Shown: positions 18,623 to 26,532 of the stretch, piece by piece
How positions within the stretch are numbered: position 1 is the first letter of the stretch
How the letters are laid out: every line of letters begins with the position of its first letter
Assembly (NCBI GenBank): GCA_016928355.1
Contig: JAFGKW010000008.1
Span: forward strand, 1 to 64,000
Length of the DNA stretch: 64,000 nucleotides
Reading direction: 5' to 3'
Origin: Methanomicrobiaceae archaeon
GTDB lineage: Archaea > Halobacteriota > Methanomicrobia > Methanomicrobiales > Methanomicrobiaceae
Notes under the pieces: generated by a model
What the model was told of the DNA's origin: nothing
Seen by the model: only the letters and a program-made list of their open reading frames with translations
Databases searched by the model: none
Program-made: the position numbers and the translations under genes

Positions 18623-19579
18623 TCAGGGATCAGCACTAACAAAAAAGATACCCCGCCCTTCCCTCTTCTCCCTGATCCGCCCCTCTTCCATCAGGAGCTG
18701 AATATACTTGTTCACTTCATTAGGGTGCATACCAAGAACCGACGACAGGTCCTCAACCGTGCCGGGCCTGCGGCTTATCGTCTGCATGATGCACTCCACC
18801 GCATCGCCCGAAAAACTCTCAACCCCCGATCTCGACGAGGGCCTGCCGGTTATTTCAACCCCTTCATATTCAAGACCTGCCGCAAAGGCCTCCATCTCCT
18901 CATGCGTCGCCGCCCTTATCCAGTCTACAACCCCGGGCCGGTCGAGAGTATTGAGCTGGACCCGCTCCGGAACAATCCTGTGCACCGATTCCGAAAGGGC
19001 TGAGAGCTCCTCTTTCGTATCGTTCAGTCCCGGGACCACAAAGATCTCAAGCCAGAACTCCCCCTTAAATTCCTTCCTGAGTTCAACAAGCCCGGAGATA
19101 ATATCCTCAACCTTCAGCGAACTGCACGGACGATCGATCTTCATAAATCCCTTTTCTGTGGCGGAGTCCAGCGAAGGGATTATCACATCTAAATCCATGA
19201 CCTCGTCCCTGACACTCTTATCGAAGAAAAGACTCCCGTTGGTGAGAAGCGCAACCCTGTAGGCAGGATAATTCCCCTTAATAAAACGGGTAATCTCCCC
19301 AATACCACTGTGAAGGGTCGGCTCCCCAGAGCCTGAAAAAGTAATGAAATCAAGCTTTGGAGATTCTGAAAGATAATCATCCAGCTCTTCGATAATCTCA
19401 GCCGTCGGGACATACTCGCGACGCTCTGCGGTGAGGTCGGTCGTTCTCCCGCATTCACAGTAGATGCAGTTATAGCTGCATGTCTTATGCGGCACAAGAT
19501 CTATACCAAGGGAAATTCCAAGCCTTCTTGAAGGAACAGGGCCGAAGAGATGTCTGTATATTCTTTTTCCGCAAGCCAC
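18623..19579 (-). CDS. Radical SAM protein with C-terminal winged helix
   Basis: 318 residues. The [4Fe-4S]-binding motif CSYNCIYC lies at about residues 34-41 and is followed by SAM-binding SGSGEPTLH (about 82-90). The core to about residue 245 is the radical SAM barrel of the type found in the wide family that includes MoaA-like and 'YfkAB/Wyosine-like' proteins. The last about 60 residues (SRRPGTVEDLSSVLGMHPNEV...) form a winged-helix domain, as in transcription regulators. The combination is known in methanogen genomes but I know of no proven reaction. It stands between repeats B and C. Confidence 0.85.
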   Translation of the reverse strand: MACGKRIYRHLFGPVPSRRLGISLGIDLVPHKTCSYNCIYCECGRTTDLTAERREYVPTAEIIEELDDYLSESPKLDFITFSGSGEPTLHSGIGEITRFIKGNYPAYRVALLTNGSLFFDKSVRDEVMDLDVIIPSLDSATEKGFMKIDRPCSSLKVEDIISGLVELRKEFKGEFWLEIFVVPGLNDTKEELSALSESVHRIVPERVQLNTLDRPGVVDWIRAATHEEMEAFAAGLEYEGVEITGRPSSRSGVESFSGDAVECIMQTISRRPGTVEDLSSVLGMHPNEVNKYIQLLMEEGRIREKREGRGIFFVSADP

Positions 19580-19663
19580 AAGTCACACCTTAGGGATAAT
19601 TATGCAACGTGTGGATAATTAAAACGTGAGTATTCCATAGTTCCTGGTTTATTGGGAATCTAT

Positions 19664-19921
19664 TGGGGCATAAGCCCCTGTCGGGGCAGCCCATGCTTAA
19701 TTCGCTTCGCGAATTTGCGCAATAGCGATAACCCGGTCTGGACGCTACCCTCCGGGTAGCCTCGACCGGGGAGAGAGATAAAGTGAATAGAGAACGTGAA
19801 ATTCCTAAAATTTGAAGTACGAAATATTCTCTTTGGAGCCGGAGGGACGCCCCCCCGTCCCGGAGGCGACTTATCGCGATCAGGGAGAGGGTTGAAGGGA
19901 GGGGAAGAATCCCTCTCCCTT
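19664..19921 (+). repeat. Dispersed structured repeat, copy C
   Basis: About 258 bp. It holds the fullest 5' part: CCCCTGTCGGGG hairpin, TTCGCTTCGCGAA palindrome, and CCCGGTC/GACCGGG enclosing GCTACCC-TCC-GGGTAGC (19744-19760). The GGAGGGACG...CGTCCC hairpin and the GGGAGAGGGTTGAAGGGAGG end follow. It differs from copy A mainly in loop positions and keeps pairing in stems. Confidence 0.78.
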
Positions 19922-19948
19922 CTCAGAATATTAAAATTCAATTTACAG

Positions 19949-20178
19949 GCAACCCTTGCGCAGTTCGCTCCGCGAACACGCCCTGACCTCAGGGCTTTGC
20001 GCTATGGAGATAATCCGGCCTTCGGCTGGAAAATAAACATCAAATGGGGGTTGAGTCTTCTAAATTATCCATAATATATTCTCTCCGGAGCCAGAGGGAT
20101 GCCTGCCCATCCCGAAGGCGACCTATCTCCATCAGGGGGAGGGTTGAAGGGAGGGGGAGAATCCACCTCCCTTCTCAA
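19949..20178 (+). repeat. Dispersed structured repeat, copy D (partial)
   Basis: Directly follows copy C. It keeps TTCGCTCCGCGAA, a short CCGGCCTTCGGCTGG hairpin in place of the central module, GGAGCCAGAGGGATG...CATCCC and the GGGGGAGGGTTGAAGGGAGG end. The GGTCTGGACGCTACC box is lost. C and D together form a tandem pair. Confidence 0.7.
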
Positions 20179-20211
20179 AATGCTACAATCTATTTTAAAT
20201 GAAAATAAAAA

Positions 20212-20751
20212 TCAGGATAAGTTACCATTTTTCCAAAAGAAATTCTTTTCAGGATCTCTTCCGTATTTCTCGAAAACGCTGGGATACAAATCATTATATT
20301 TTATTTCACTCAGGGGGATGCAGAACATATATTCTTCAGGATTAAATCTTTGACAATATTCATTATCAATGATATCAAGCCCTAATATCACAAAAACAGG
20401 CATATTTCTTTTTTCAGAAAACTCCCTATACCTTTTTAATTGCCCGGGTTTAAAGATCCTCAGTTTACCTGTTTTATCAAAAGAAGCTTCAGTCCTGAAT
20501 TTACACTCAACAGCAAACTCTCCTCCCCCTCGTCCATTATATCTAAAAACAAAGTCTGGGTTAAGGCTGCTTTCAACATATCTCTCCCTGTTCACTTTTT
20601 CCGAGTGTGTTTGTTCAACGAGAACGAACCATTTTTGGCTGAAAAGAGTCTTTACATAATCCTCATATTTTTTTCCGACAACATGAGGATCATTTGAAAA
20701 ATTTTCATCGATTTTTGTTAGGGTTTCTCCAATTCTTCCTAAAAAGCCCAT
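20212..20751 (-). CDS. PD-(D/E)XK nuclease-like protein
   Basis: 179 residues from the ATG at 20751. A nuclease core is suggested by VGKKYEDYVKTLF (about 25, helix with the usual Glu), NPDFVF (about 64-69) and FAVECKFR (about 76-83), matching the D...ExK signature. The region after it predicts alternating strands and helices (PVFVILGL). There is no partner methylase or helicase. Base composition is richer in A/T than the surrounding genes, hinting at transfer. It may be an orphan restriction-like or VSR/Holliday-type nuclease; sequence alone does not settle it. Confidence 0.6.
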   Translation of the reverse strand: MGFLGRIGETLTKIDENFSNDPHVVGKKYEDYVKTLFSQKWFVLVEQTHSEKVNRERYVESSLNPDFVFRYNGRGGGEFAVECKFRTEASFDKTGKLRIFKPGQLKRYREFSEKRNMPVFVILGLDIIDNEYCQRFNPEEYMFCIPLSEIKYNDLYPSVFEKYGRDPEKNFFWKNGNLS

Positions 20752-20830
20752 ATTAATCAAACAAATTCTGTCTAATTCATTGATGATTAAAGAATCGATT
20801 CACTGATAATATAACTCAAAAAATCGAAAC

Positions 20831-20902
20831 GCCCAGTACGGAATTCGAATCCGTGTCGCAGCCGTGACAGGGCTGCATGATAGGCCACTACACTAACTGG
20901 GC
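20831..20902 (-). tRNA. tRNA-Asp (GTC), copy 2
   Basis: 72 nt, identical to the copy at 17756 over the whole gene (acceptor GCCCAGT/ACTGGGC, anticodon GTC, no CCA). It lies 14 bp from tRNA-Tyr on the same strand. Confidence 0.96.
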
Positions 20903-20915
20903 AAATACAACATTA

Positions 20916-21026
20916 TCCCGCCTCCCGGATTCGAACCGGGGACATCGCGGTAGCCGCGCAGTTACCCCTTTCGTGAGGGTAAAACCATCTACAGCCGCGC
21001 ACTCTACCAGTCTGAGTTAAGGCGGG
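20916..21026 (-). tRNA. tRNA-Tyr (GTA) with 37-nt intron
   Basis: Acceptor CCCGCCT/AGGCGGG with discriminator A; C1-G72 is the archaeal tyrosine identity pair. Anticodon stem CGCGG/CCGCG, anticodon GTA. A 37-nt intron at 20952-20988 interrupts the gene after position 37, the standard archaeal place, and its ends can pair into a bulge-helix-bulge for the splicing endonuclease. Mature length is 74 nt. CCA is not encoded. Confidence 0.95.
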
Positions 21027-21199
21027 ACACTGTGCTCTATAACATTGGGAAAAATAGGCTTTAATGATTTCGCTTTTGAGTCCGGAAATATTCGCTGAAA
21101 AACGTCAAAGTATGAAAAGAACATGCCATGCGCATAAATTATCCAAATCGGAGAATTCTTTGCCGGACCTGCATTACAAAGGCAGAATTAAAAAAAAGA

Positions 21200-21568
21200 T
21201 CAGTTGGACTGCGGTGATGCTCCTGCACCGCCACCGAGAGCTGCCTGAATCTGCTGCTGAAGCTGCTCAAACTTGCCCTGGAGTGCAGCCTCCTGCTTCT
21301 GGAGGGACTTAATCCGGAGCTCAAGGGTCTCGATCTTCTCTTCGAGTTCTGCCTTTACCGAGTCCCTGTCCTTCTGCATCATAACAGCGCCAATTGATAC
21401 GAATACCTCGGCGTCACTGCTCAGGGTTTCAAGCTCTTCATTTGCCTTCTTTGCTTCCTTTGCAGACATCTCAAATGACATCTTCTGCTGGACAATTGTC
21501 TGGAGCTGCTGCTGTACCTGCTGCAGCATTGAAATCTGCTGCTGAATTTTGGGTGAAATATTGTTCAT
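21200..21568 (-). CDS. pfdB: Prefoldin beta subunit
   Basis: 122 residues. Two long coiled-coil helices (about residues 5-45 and 70-115) are joined by a short beta hairpin (SSDAEVFVSIGAVMMQKD), the prefoldin beta layout. The first helix is extremely Gln-rich. Prefoldin is a hexamer of two alpha and four beta subunits that holds unfolded proteins for the thermosome. The start codon overlaps the pcc1 stop (ATGA). It is the last gene of the long superoperon. Confidence 0.95.
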   Translation of the reverse strand: MNNISPKIQQQISMLQQVQQQLQTIVQQKMSFEMSAKEAKKANEELETLSSDAEVFVSIGAVMMQKDRDSVKAELEEKIETLELRIKSLQKQEAALQGKFEQLQQQIQAALGGGAGASPQSN

Positions 21569-21801
21569 GGATTTATTACCTCCTGCATCTCATTGGCGAT
21601 ACTTATCAGCCTGAGCCATGTGTTAAGTGCGGCGCGAAGAGCGGATACGTCCACTGCCTCCACCGAGAGTGCGATTACATCCTCGCACCTGAGAACAACC
21701 GACGCTAAAGACCGGCCCATATTCTCACTCTCTGGTACCACTGATACATATATTCTCCCTGCTAAAGGAGTTTTAAATTCAAAAACCGCTTTATACGGCA
21801 T
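21565..21801 (-). CDS. pcc1: KEOPS complex subunit Pcc1
   Basis: 78 residues from the ATG at 21801. I prefer this start because Pcc1 proteins begin just before the first strand (YKAVFEFKTP here). Conserved features are the RIYVSVVPE segment and the C-terminal helix SALRAALNTWLRLI. Pcc1 is the dimerising subunit of KEOPS, which makes threonylcarbamoyl-adenosine at position 37 of tRNAs. It begins inside the 3' end of the Brix gene and overlaps pfdB. Confidence 0.9.
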   Translation of the reverse strand: MPYKAVFEFKTPLAGRIYVSVVPESENMGRSLASVVLRCEDVIALSVEAVDVSALRAALNTWLRLISIANEMQEVINP

Positions 21802-22192
21802 TTTTAAGGCTGAGGACATACCGCCTCCTCTGGGCACCGTCGAATGTGACGACTGAATTCCCGCATTCTGTCTTTGAAACATTTAGATATTGTTTCAGAA
21901 TATCATAAACGGTTTGGTTTCCAACCTGAAGACCCCTGATAAGGTCCCCTTCCCTGCTCTGAACCTGAAATGAAGCGAAGGATAGGCCTTCAACAGATTC
22001 GCCATCAAGAAAGATCTCAACAAGATATCCTCTCCTCTCTTTTGATACTACAAGGACTAATGAATCAATTCTGGTAATCACGTCAAGGCCTGCCTTTCCC
22101 CTGGGAGAATAATGACACCCAAGAGCAAAGGCTAAATCCTTGGAAAAAGTCCTCAAAAAAGGAGCGGGTTTTCTTGAAGTTGTAACTTCCAT
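21791..22192 (-). CDS. Brix-domain ribosome biogenesis protein (Imp4-like)
   Basis: 133 residues, shorter than the usual 160-200 for archaeal Brix proteins. It starts [20 protein letters not shown], matching the conserved opening 'TTSRKPS..TR.F.KDL' of the Brix fold. The domain binds pre-rRNA and is related to eukaryotic Imp4/Rpf. The ATG shares one base with the rpoP stop (TAATG), so translation is coupled. Confidence 0.88.
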   Translation of the reverse strand: MEVTTSRKPAPFLRTFSKDLAFALGCHYSPRGKAGLDVITRIDSLVLVVSKERRGYLVEIFLDGESVEGLSFASFQVQSREGDLIRGLQVGNQTVYDILKQYLNVSKTECGNSVVTFDGAQRRRYVLSLKNAV

Positions 22193-22323
22193 TATCGGGC
22201 TTTCAGGTGCTTTATACCCGCACCACGCTCTTTAAACAGAATTCTGTGTCCGCAATAAGGGCAGCGGACATTCAGGTCAATCTCAACCTTCTGTTTACAT
22301 CTTGCACATTTATAACCGGCCAT
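22192..22323 (-). CDS. rpoP: RNA polymerase subunit P (Rpo12/RpoP)
   Basis: 43 residues, read from ATG at 22323 to TAA at 22194-22192. It begins [15 protein letters not shown] and has a zinc ribbon with CxxC (CARC, residues 6-9) and CPYC (21-24), followed by GHRILFKER. This is the archaeal equivalent of eukaryotic Rpb12. It sits in its normal place between eL43 and the Brix gene. Confidence 0.95.
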   Translation of the reverse strand: MAGYKCARCKQKVEIDLNVRCPYCGHRILFKERGAGIKHLKAR

Positions 22324-22339
22324 CTTGTCAGGCCTCCAT

Positions 22340-22630
22340 TTATTCCTTTATGAGTGAGCGCTCAATTGAGCGGAGCGCCACTTTAAGGTTGGGCGTCTGC
22401 GGAGCATAGGCGCCGCCCGCATATTTGTATCCGCATTTGCGGCATTCCCAGATACCTGTACCCTTTCTTGAAACAGCTTTGGTTTCACAGCTGGGGCATA
22501 TGTGTTTGGCATTTGTGACTTTTTCGACTTCGTTTACACGTTTTCTGATGAAACGGCCGTACCGTGGACCAAACCTTCCTGCGCTTCCTGTTGTCCTTCC
22601 TTTTGCTCTGTGTTTTCCTGATTTTGCCAT
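22340..22630 (-). CDS. rpl37ae: Large-subunit ribosomal protein eL43 (L37Ae)
   Basis: 96 residues. It has the basic N-terminus ([20 protein letters not shown]) and a C-x2-C ... C-x2-C zinc finger (CPSC at about 45-48, CRKC at about 63-66), followed by [10 protein letters not shown], all typical of L37Ae. It lies 16 bp before rpoP. Only 61 bp separate it from the SBDS gene, where many archaea carry exosome genes. Confidence 0.97.
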   Translation of the reverse strand: MAKSGKHRAKGRTTGSAGRFGPRYGRFIRKRVNEVEKVTNAKHICPSCETKAVSRKGTGIWECRKCGYKYAGGAYAPQTPNLKVALRSIERSLIKE

Positions 22631-22691
22631 ATTAGTTATACCCCGAAATTTAGGTCTGTATATGTTTATCCTGCATCCTTAATAATAGTGG

Positions 22692-23393
22692 CTAATCCTG
22701 ACTCAGGATCTTTACTTCTCCGTCCCCTTTTGTCAGGCGGTTTATCATATTGTAAAAATCCTCCTGAATTCCGGCCGGGATCCTGCATATGCATACCCAT
22801 GAACCGTCACTCTGCCACTCCTCCTTTTCGATAGTCGTTCCTGCAGCGATCTCCCCATAGGCTTTTGGAGCGAAATCTGCGGGAATCTTTACTGCGAATT
22901 TCATCTCAGCGAATTTAATCGGGAGAATTGGACGGAGAGCCTTTACCGTATCCTTGACCAGTTCATCGATATGCCTGAAAGGATCGACATTGACCTTCGC
23001 CTCCTCCATTGCCATTTCAATGCGTGTCGGAGGATGAGGGAGTTTTGTCTGCGGATTGATCGCATTTCTTGCGATAAAATTCACAACCTGTTTCCGCTTG
23101 TCTTCGATCATCTTCTTCCGCTGATCTGCAGTAAGGTGGATCTCACCCTTACGGATAATCCTTTCAGCTACACTTACGAAATCAGTATCTCCAAATACTT
23201 TTACTAGTGCCTCTTCCGAGGCCTTTTCAGCCTTTGAAGCATTTTCAAAGACATAGAGAGCTGCAACTGCATCTTCGATATCAATATCATCGCCATGACG
23301 TATCTCTGCTGCAAGATCGGGGTCCACAAGGATCTCGAATCTTTCACCATGGCTTTCCAGTCTTGCAACAACAGCCTGTTCAAGGGGAATCAT
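22692..23393 (-). CDS. Ribosome maturation protein SBDS homologue
   Basis: 233 residues in three domains: FYSH domain (about 1-90), helical middle with RKGEIHLTADQRKKMIEDKRKQVVNFIARNAINP compressed here into residues about 84-115, and a C-terminal ferredoxin-like domain. The pattern GEIHLTADQR and NAINPQTKLPHPP is diagnostic. In eukaryotes SBDS with EFL1 releases eIF6 from the 60S subunit. The archaeal role is presumed similar. It lies 25 bp downstream of psmA in the same operon. Confidence 0.96.
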   Translation of the reverse strand: MIPLEQAVVARLESHGERFEILVDPDLAAEIRHGDDIDIEDAVAALYVFENASKAEKASEEALVKVFGDTDFVSVAERIIRKGEIHLTADQRKKMIEDKRKQVVNFIARNAINPQTKLPHPPTRIEMAMEEAKVNVDPFRHIDELVKDTVKALRPILPIKFAEMKFAVKIPADFAPKAYGEIAAGTTIEKEEWQSDGSWVCICRIPAGIQEDFYNMINRLTKGDGEVKILSQD

Positions 23394-23418
23394 ACGGCAT
23401 CACCTCAATTTCAATTAA

Positions 23419-24174
23419 TTATTCTTCCGGCTGTTCTTCAGGATTTTCAAAATCATAATTGTCGACATATTCCTTAACCTCTTCCCGGGTCATTCTCATG
23501 AAATCAGAGCCTTCTATTGTTACTACACCAATCTCAACATTATTTACGTCGAACTTGCCTTCTGTAGCAGCATGAAGCGCTTTTAATCCCATAGGTATTG
23601 CCTCGCTGACCGTCATTCCCTCTTTGTAATCCTCTTCAAATACCTTCATTACGGCAGGCCTGCCGGTGCCGATAGCGCTTGCCTTGTACTCAAGAAGTGT
23701 TCCCGAGGGGTCAGTTTCAAAGAGGCGCGGGACACCATCACTGACACCTGCAATAAGCAGTGCAGTCCCGTATGGTCTTGCACCACCATACTGCGTCAGG
23801 GTCTGCATGTGATCGCAGATCTTCTTTGAGAGTGTCTCTACATCGATCGATTCATTATAGGTTACGCGGTTTATCTGCGATTCAACCCTCGCCCTGTCGA
23901 CGAGAGCCCTTGCATCACCCACAAGACCGGACGATGCAACAGCAATGTGATCGTCTATCTTGAAGATCTTTTCGATTGAAGTCTGTTCGAGAAGGGTTGT
24001 ACTGACCCTCTTATCAACAATAAGGACAACTCCGTCGGAGCATTTTACCCCAACTGCCGTTGTTCCCCTTTTAACCGCCTCACGGGCATATTCGACCTGG
24101 TATAATCTTCCATCCGGGCTGAAAACCGTAATAGCCCTGTCATATCCGCCCATCTGGGCATTCATTGGCTGCAT
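23419..24174 (-). CDS. psmA: Proteasome alpha subunit
   Basis: 251 residues. The N-terminus [20 protein letters not shown] is the alpha-subunit signature helix that gates the 20S barrel, and HbYX-accepting pocket residues follow. No catalytic Thr is expected or seen. A strong ribosome-binding site (GGAGGAT) lies about 8 bp before the ATG at 24174. The start overlaps the 3' end of the Pop5 gene by 35 bp. It forms the outer heptameric rings of the 20S proteasome. Confidence 0.97.
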   Translation of the reverse strand: MQPMNAQMGGYDRAITVFSPDGRLYQVEYAREAVKRGTTAVGVKCSDGVVLIVDKRVSTTLLEQTSIEKIFKIDDHIAVASSGLVGDARALVDRARVESQINRVTYNESIDVETLSKKICDHMQTLTQYGGARPYGTALLIAGVSDGVPRLFETDPSGTLLEYKASAIGTGRPAVMKVFEEDYKEGMTVSEAIPMGLKALHAATEGKFDVNNVEIGVVTIEGSDFMRMTREEVKEYVDNYDFENPEEQPEE

Positions 24175-24658
24175 TTATAGTATCCTCCATATCATCGGTA
24201 GTAAAATACAAATTCTCTTGGTTTTTTATTCCATCTTTGTATAAATCAACCTTTTCCTGTGAGCGCTGCCTGGCGACGTAACCCTTTCCTGAAATGATGA
24301 CTCTCCTCTCAGAAACAGGGGCTGAAATCTCCGGCATCCGTCGCCTGAGTGCGGCAATCGTCCCTGACGTCCAAACAGGGTGGAGAGCACAGAAGGTCTC
24401 TTTTATCCTGTTTACCATTAGTGCCGCGGTAATAAGCACCTTTTCACTTCCCCTTCTGCAACGAATTATGGCATAATTTCCTTCACAGAAGACCACAGCC
24501 ATTGACAATTCTGCAGCCCCTGAGTCGCCATAAAGAGAGGAGATCGCCTCATAAACAGCATAATAGACCTGTTTGCCGTCAAATATTGCATGATGGGGAA
24601 CAATCCTGAAAAGTACATAGCGTTTCTTGTCCCTGAGTGTAGGAGGCAGGGGCTTCAT
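24140..24658 (-). CDS. rnp2: RNase P protein component 2 (Pop5)
   Basis: 172 residues. The Pop5 fold is marked by [11 protein letters not shown] (about 9-19) and the [18 protein letters not shown] region (about 92-110). It is longer than many archaeal Pop5 proteins because of a charged C-terminal extension of about 50 residues overlapping psmA. With p30 it forms the heterotetramer that assists the catalytic RNA in 5' tRNA processing. ATGA overlap with rnp3. Confidence 0.92.
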   Translation of the reverse strand: MKPLPPTLRDKKRYVLFRIVPHHAIFDGKQVYYAVYEAISSLYGDSGAAELSMAVVFCEGNYAIIRCRRGSEKVLITAALMVNRIKETFCALHPVWTSGTIAALRRRMPEISAPVSERRVIISGKGYVARQRSQEKVDLYKDGIKNQENLYFTTDDMEDTINAANECPDGRI

Positions 24659-25302
24659 TCACTGATCACCCCGACAACCGGCTGGCGGTTGATTATAGAA
24701 TCAACCGACCCGAGTGCAGAGGCCGCTTCGTCCTTTTCCATTCCAAAAATCCCGCAAATTGACATGATCTCATCCGCAGATCTCATATTGATATAAGAAG
24801 AGGCACCGGATGAAATCGAGATCATGAACCCGAATTTGCGCTGAAACTTCAGAATCTCTGCGAATGATTCAAGCGCTTTCTGCCGGGATACGCCCTTCCT
24901 GCAGATGATTGCAGAGAGATCTATATCAACGGCGATAAAATTCTCAACTGCCTTCCTTGCGCATACATCATCAAAAGCTCTTCTCCCGGCATCATGGATT
25001 CCGCGCAGGATATCAACCCCCCCGGTTGAGAGTGCCGCCCGGTTAAAAGATGTATCTCCTGCTTCTGCAAGAACGATATCGGGCCTGAAACCTGACTTCC
25101 TTATTGCCCTGACGAGGTCATTCTGATTTTTGGCTTTCACGCAGAGTGCCCTGTAAACCCGGACTCCGAAAATATCCCCGGAAAAGCCGCCGTCTGCGCA
25201 TACAATGCTGTCAAAACCCATGTACCTGGCCTCAATTGCAAATCTGCGGACAGAAGTGTCACCCGAAGGATACGGAAATACGCAGGCGTCAGAATATGCC
25301 AT
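24655..25302 (-). CDS. rnp3: RNase P protein component 3 (Rpp30)
   Basis: 215 residues. TIM-barrel-like PHP fold. Visible signatures are YSDACVFPYP at the N-terminus, GFDSIVCADG (about 29) and the strand FIAVDIDLSAII (about 117-128), followed by KFGFMISISSGASS (about 152). Partner of Pop5 in archaeal RNase P. It lies 30 bp downstream of rpl15e and overlaps rnp2 by 4 bp. Confidence 0.9.
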   Translation of the reverse strand: MAYSDACVFPYPSGDTSVRRFAIEARYMGFDSIVCADGGFSGDIFGVRVYRALCVKAKNQNDLVRAIRKSGFRPDIVLAEAGDTSFNRAALSTGGVDILRGIHDAGRRAFDDVCARKAVENFIAVDIDLSAIICRKGVSRQKALESFAEILKFQRKFGFMISISSGASSYINMRSADEIMSICGIFGMEKDEAASALGSVDSIINRQPVVGVISE

Positions 25303-25332
25303 ACAATTAATTATTGAAAAAAGATGGGGAAA

Positions 25333-25923
25333 TTACTTTCCTCTGTTCTGGTTGGAACGGATGCTCGGGCGGGTCTTCTCTGTACCCCTGCCTTTCTTCT
25401 GCATTCCACGCCCTCTTACACCGGCACTTGTCAGTCCACGCTCGGCACGGCCCCTGTGTTTTGAGTCGCCCATCCATGAGAGATGTGCATCGCTCTTAAT
25501 TGCAGGGTGATGACCGTCAACGAGAATTACCTCGTAATACTTGGCTTTTCCGTCCTGGCCGACCCAGTAGGAGTTGAGAACTTCCATGTTCACGAATTTG
25601 CGTGCGGCACGCTCTTCAGCGATCCTCTGGATGCTCTTTCCCATCGTACTCTTGCGCATACCCATGCGGTTCGTTCTACGTCCGCGGATATAGCGCGGCT
25701 TTCTGCGGCCACCACGGCGGACCTTGACACGGCAGACGACAATTCCCTGCTTTGCACGGTACCCGAGGTTTCTTGCACGATCAATTCTTGTAGGCCTTTC
25801 GATGCGGACTACACTTCCCTGACGACGCCATTCCTGCATGCGGGTCCAGAGAAGTGTTTTTACTTCGGAATCTTCCGGACGTTTCCATGCGTCGCGGACA
25901 TATCCATACATTGATTTTACCAT
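25333..25923 (-). CDS. rpl15e: Large-subunit ribosomal protein eL15
   Basis: 196 residues, very basic. It begins [18 protein letters not shown] and has [29 protein letters not shown] and the C-terminal [18 protein letters not shown], all conserved in L15e. First gene of the superoperon that runs to pfdB on the minus strand. Confidence 0.98.
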   Translation of the reverse strand: MVKSMYGYVRDAWKRPEDSEVKTLLWTRMQEWRRQGSVVRIERPTRIDRARNLGYRAKQGIVVCRVKVRRGGRRKPRYIRGRRTNRMGMRKSTMGKSIQRIAEERAARKFVNMEVLNSYWVGQDGKAKYYEVILVDGHHPAIKSDAHLSWMGDSKHRGRAERGLTSAGVRGRGMQKKGRGTEKTRPSIRSNQNRGK

Positions 25924-26070
25924 TTGTAATTCACCATGAAAGGTTCAGCCTGTCTTAAACAGGCCACATCCCTTTGTGCTCCTGGAGGGACGCATCCCCA
26001 CAGTTCTTTACAGTTTAGTTATTGTTAGTATTAAAATAGCGGGTTTGATTTAGGTTTGGTTGAGGTTATT

Positions 26071-26132
26071 CTCACCCTTTTCTCTTCTCGACCACGTGGA
26101 TATCCTCGATTCCTGTCTCAGGGTACTGGCCG
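26071..26132 (-). pseudogene. Fragment of moaC 3' end
   Basis: 62 bp, about 90 % identical by hand alignment to the last 62 bp of the intact moaC gene (30166-30227) and in the same orientation. On the minus strand it reads [19 protein letters not shown] followed by TGA, exactly the MoaC C-terminus. Similarity ends sharply at both sides. It lies just upstream of the signalling island and together with the real moaC end forms direct repeats around it. Confidence 0.8.
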
Positions 26133-26169
26133 GAATGAACAGGAAGATATTATCTGTTCCAATTAGAAA

Positions 26170-26517
26170 ATGAATATTATGGAGATTACAAGGAAAAAAT
26201 CCGAACCAGCTGAAATTATTATGGTCAAAGGCAGGATTGATGCGCAAAGCTCCTGTATTCTCGATGAAAATCTGATGGAAGCCATCGAATCAGGTTCTGA
26301 GAAGATTATAATCAATATGAATGAAGTGGATTATATCAGCAGTTCGGGGCTTAGAGTGATGCTTTTGGCATTGAAAAAAGTCAGGCTGTCGGAAGGAGAC
26401 ATAAAATTATCAGGATTAAAACCTTTCGTCATGGATGTATTCGTTGTATCCGGATTTAAAAATATTTTTAATATTTATGACACGGATAATGAAGCACTTT
26501 CAGATTTTATAAAATAA
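26170..26517 (+). CDS. STAS-domain anti-anti-sigma-factor-like protein
   Basis: 115 residues, a single STAS domain. The phosphorylation site is visible in MNEVDYISSSGLRVMLLALK (about 55-74), where the Ser before Gly-Leu-Arg is the one modified in SpoIIAA/RsbV. In bacteria the unphosphorylated form binds a kinase/anti-sigma factor. Archaea lack sigma factors, so the output must differ. It begins a three-gene partner-switching set (next: PP2C phosphatase 15 bp downstream). Confidence 0.93.
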   Translation: MNIMEITRKKSEPAEIIMVKGRIDAQSSCILDENLMEAIESGSEKIIINMNEVDYISSSGLRVMLLALKKVRLSEGDIKLSGLKPFVMDVFVVSGFKNIFNIYDTDNEALSDFIK

Positions 26518-26532
26518 AATATTTTAGGCCAT

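Noticed and set aside
17251-20178. CRISPR array or insertion sequences as an explanation of the repeats
   Set aside because: The copies are 230-300 bp, irregularly spaced, without spacers, terminal inverted repeats or transposase.
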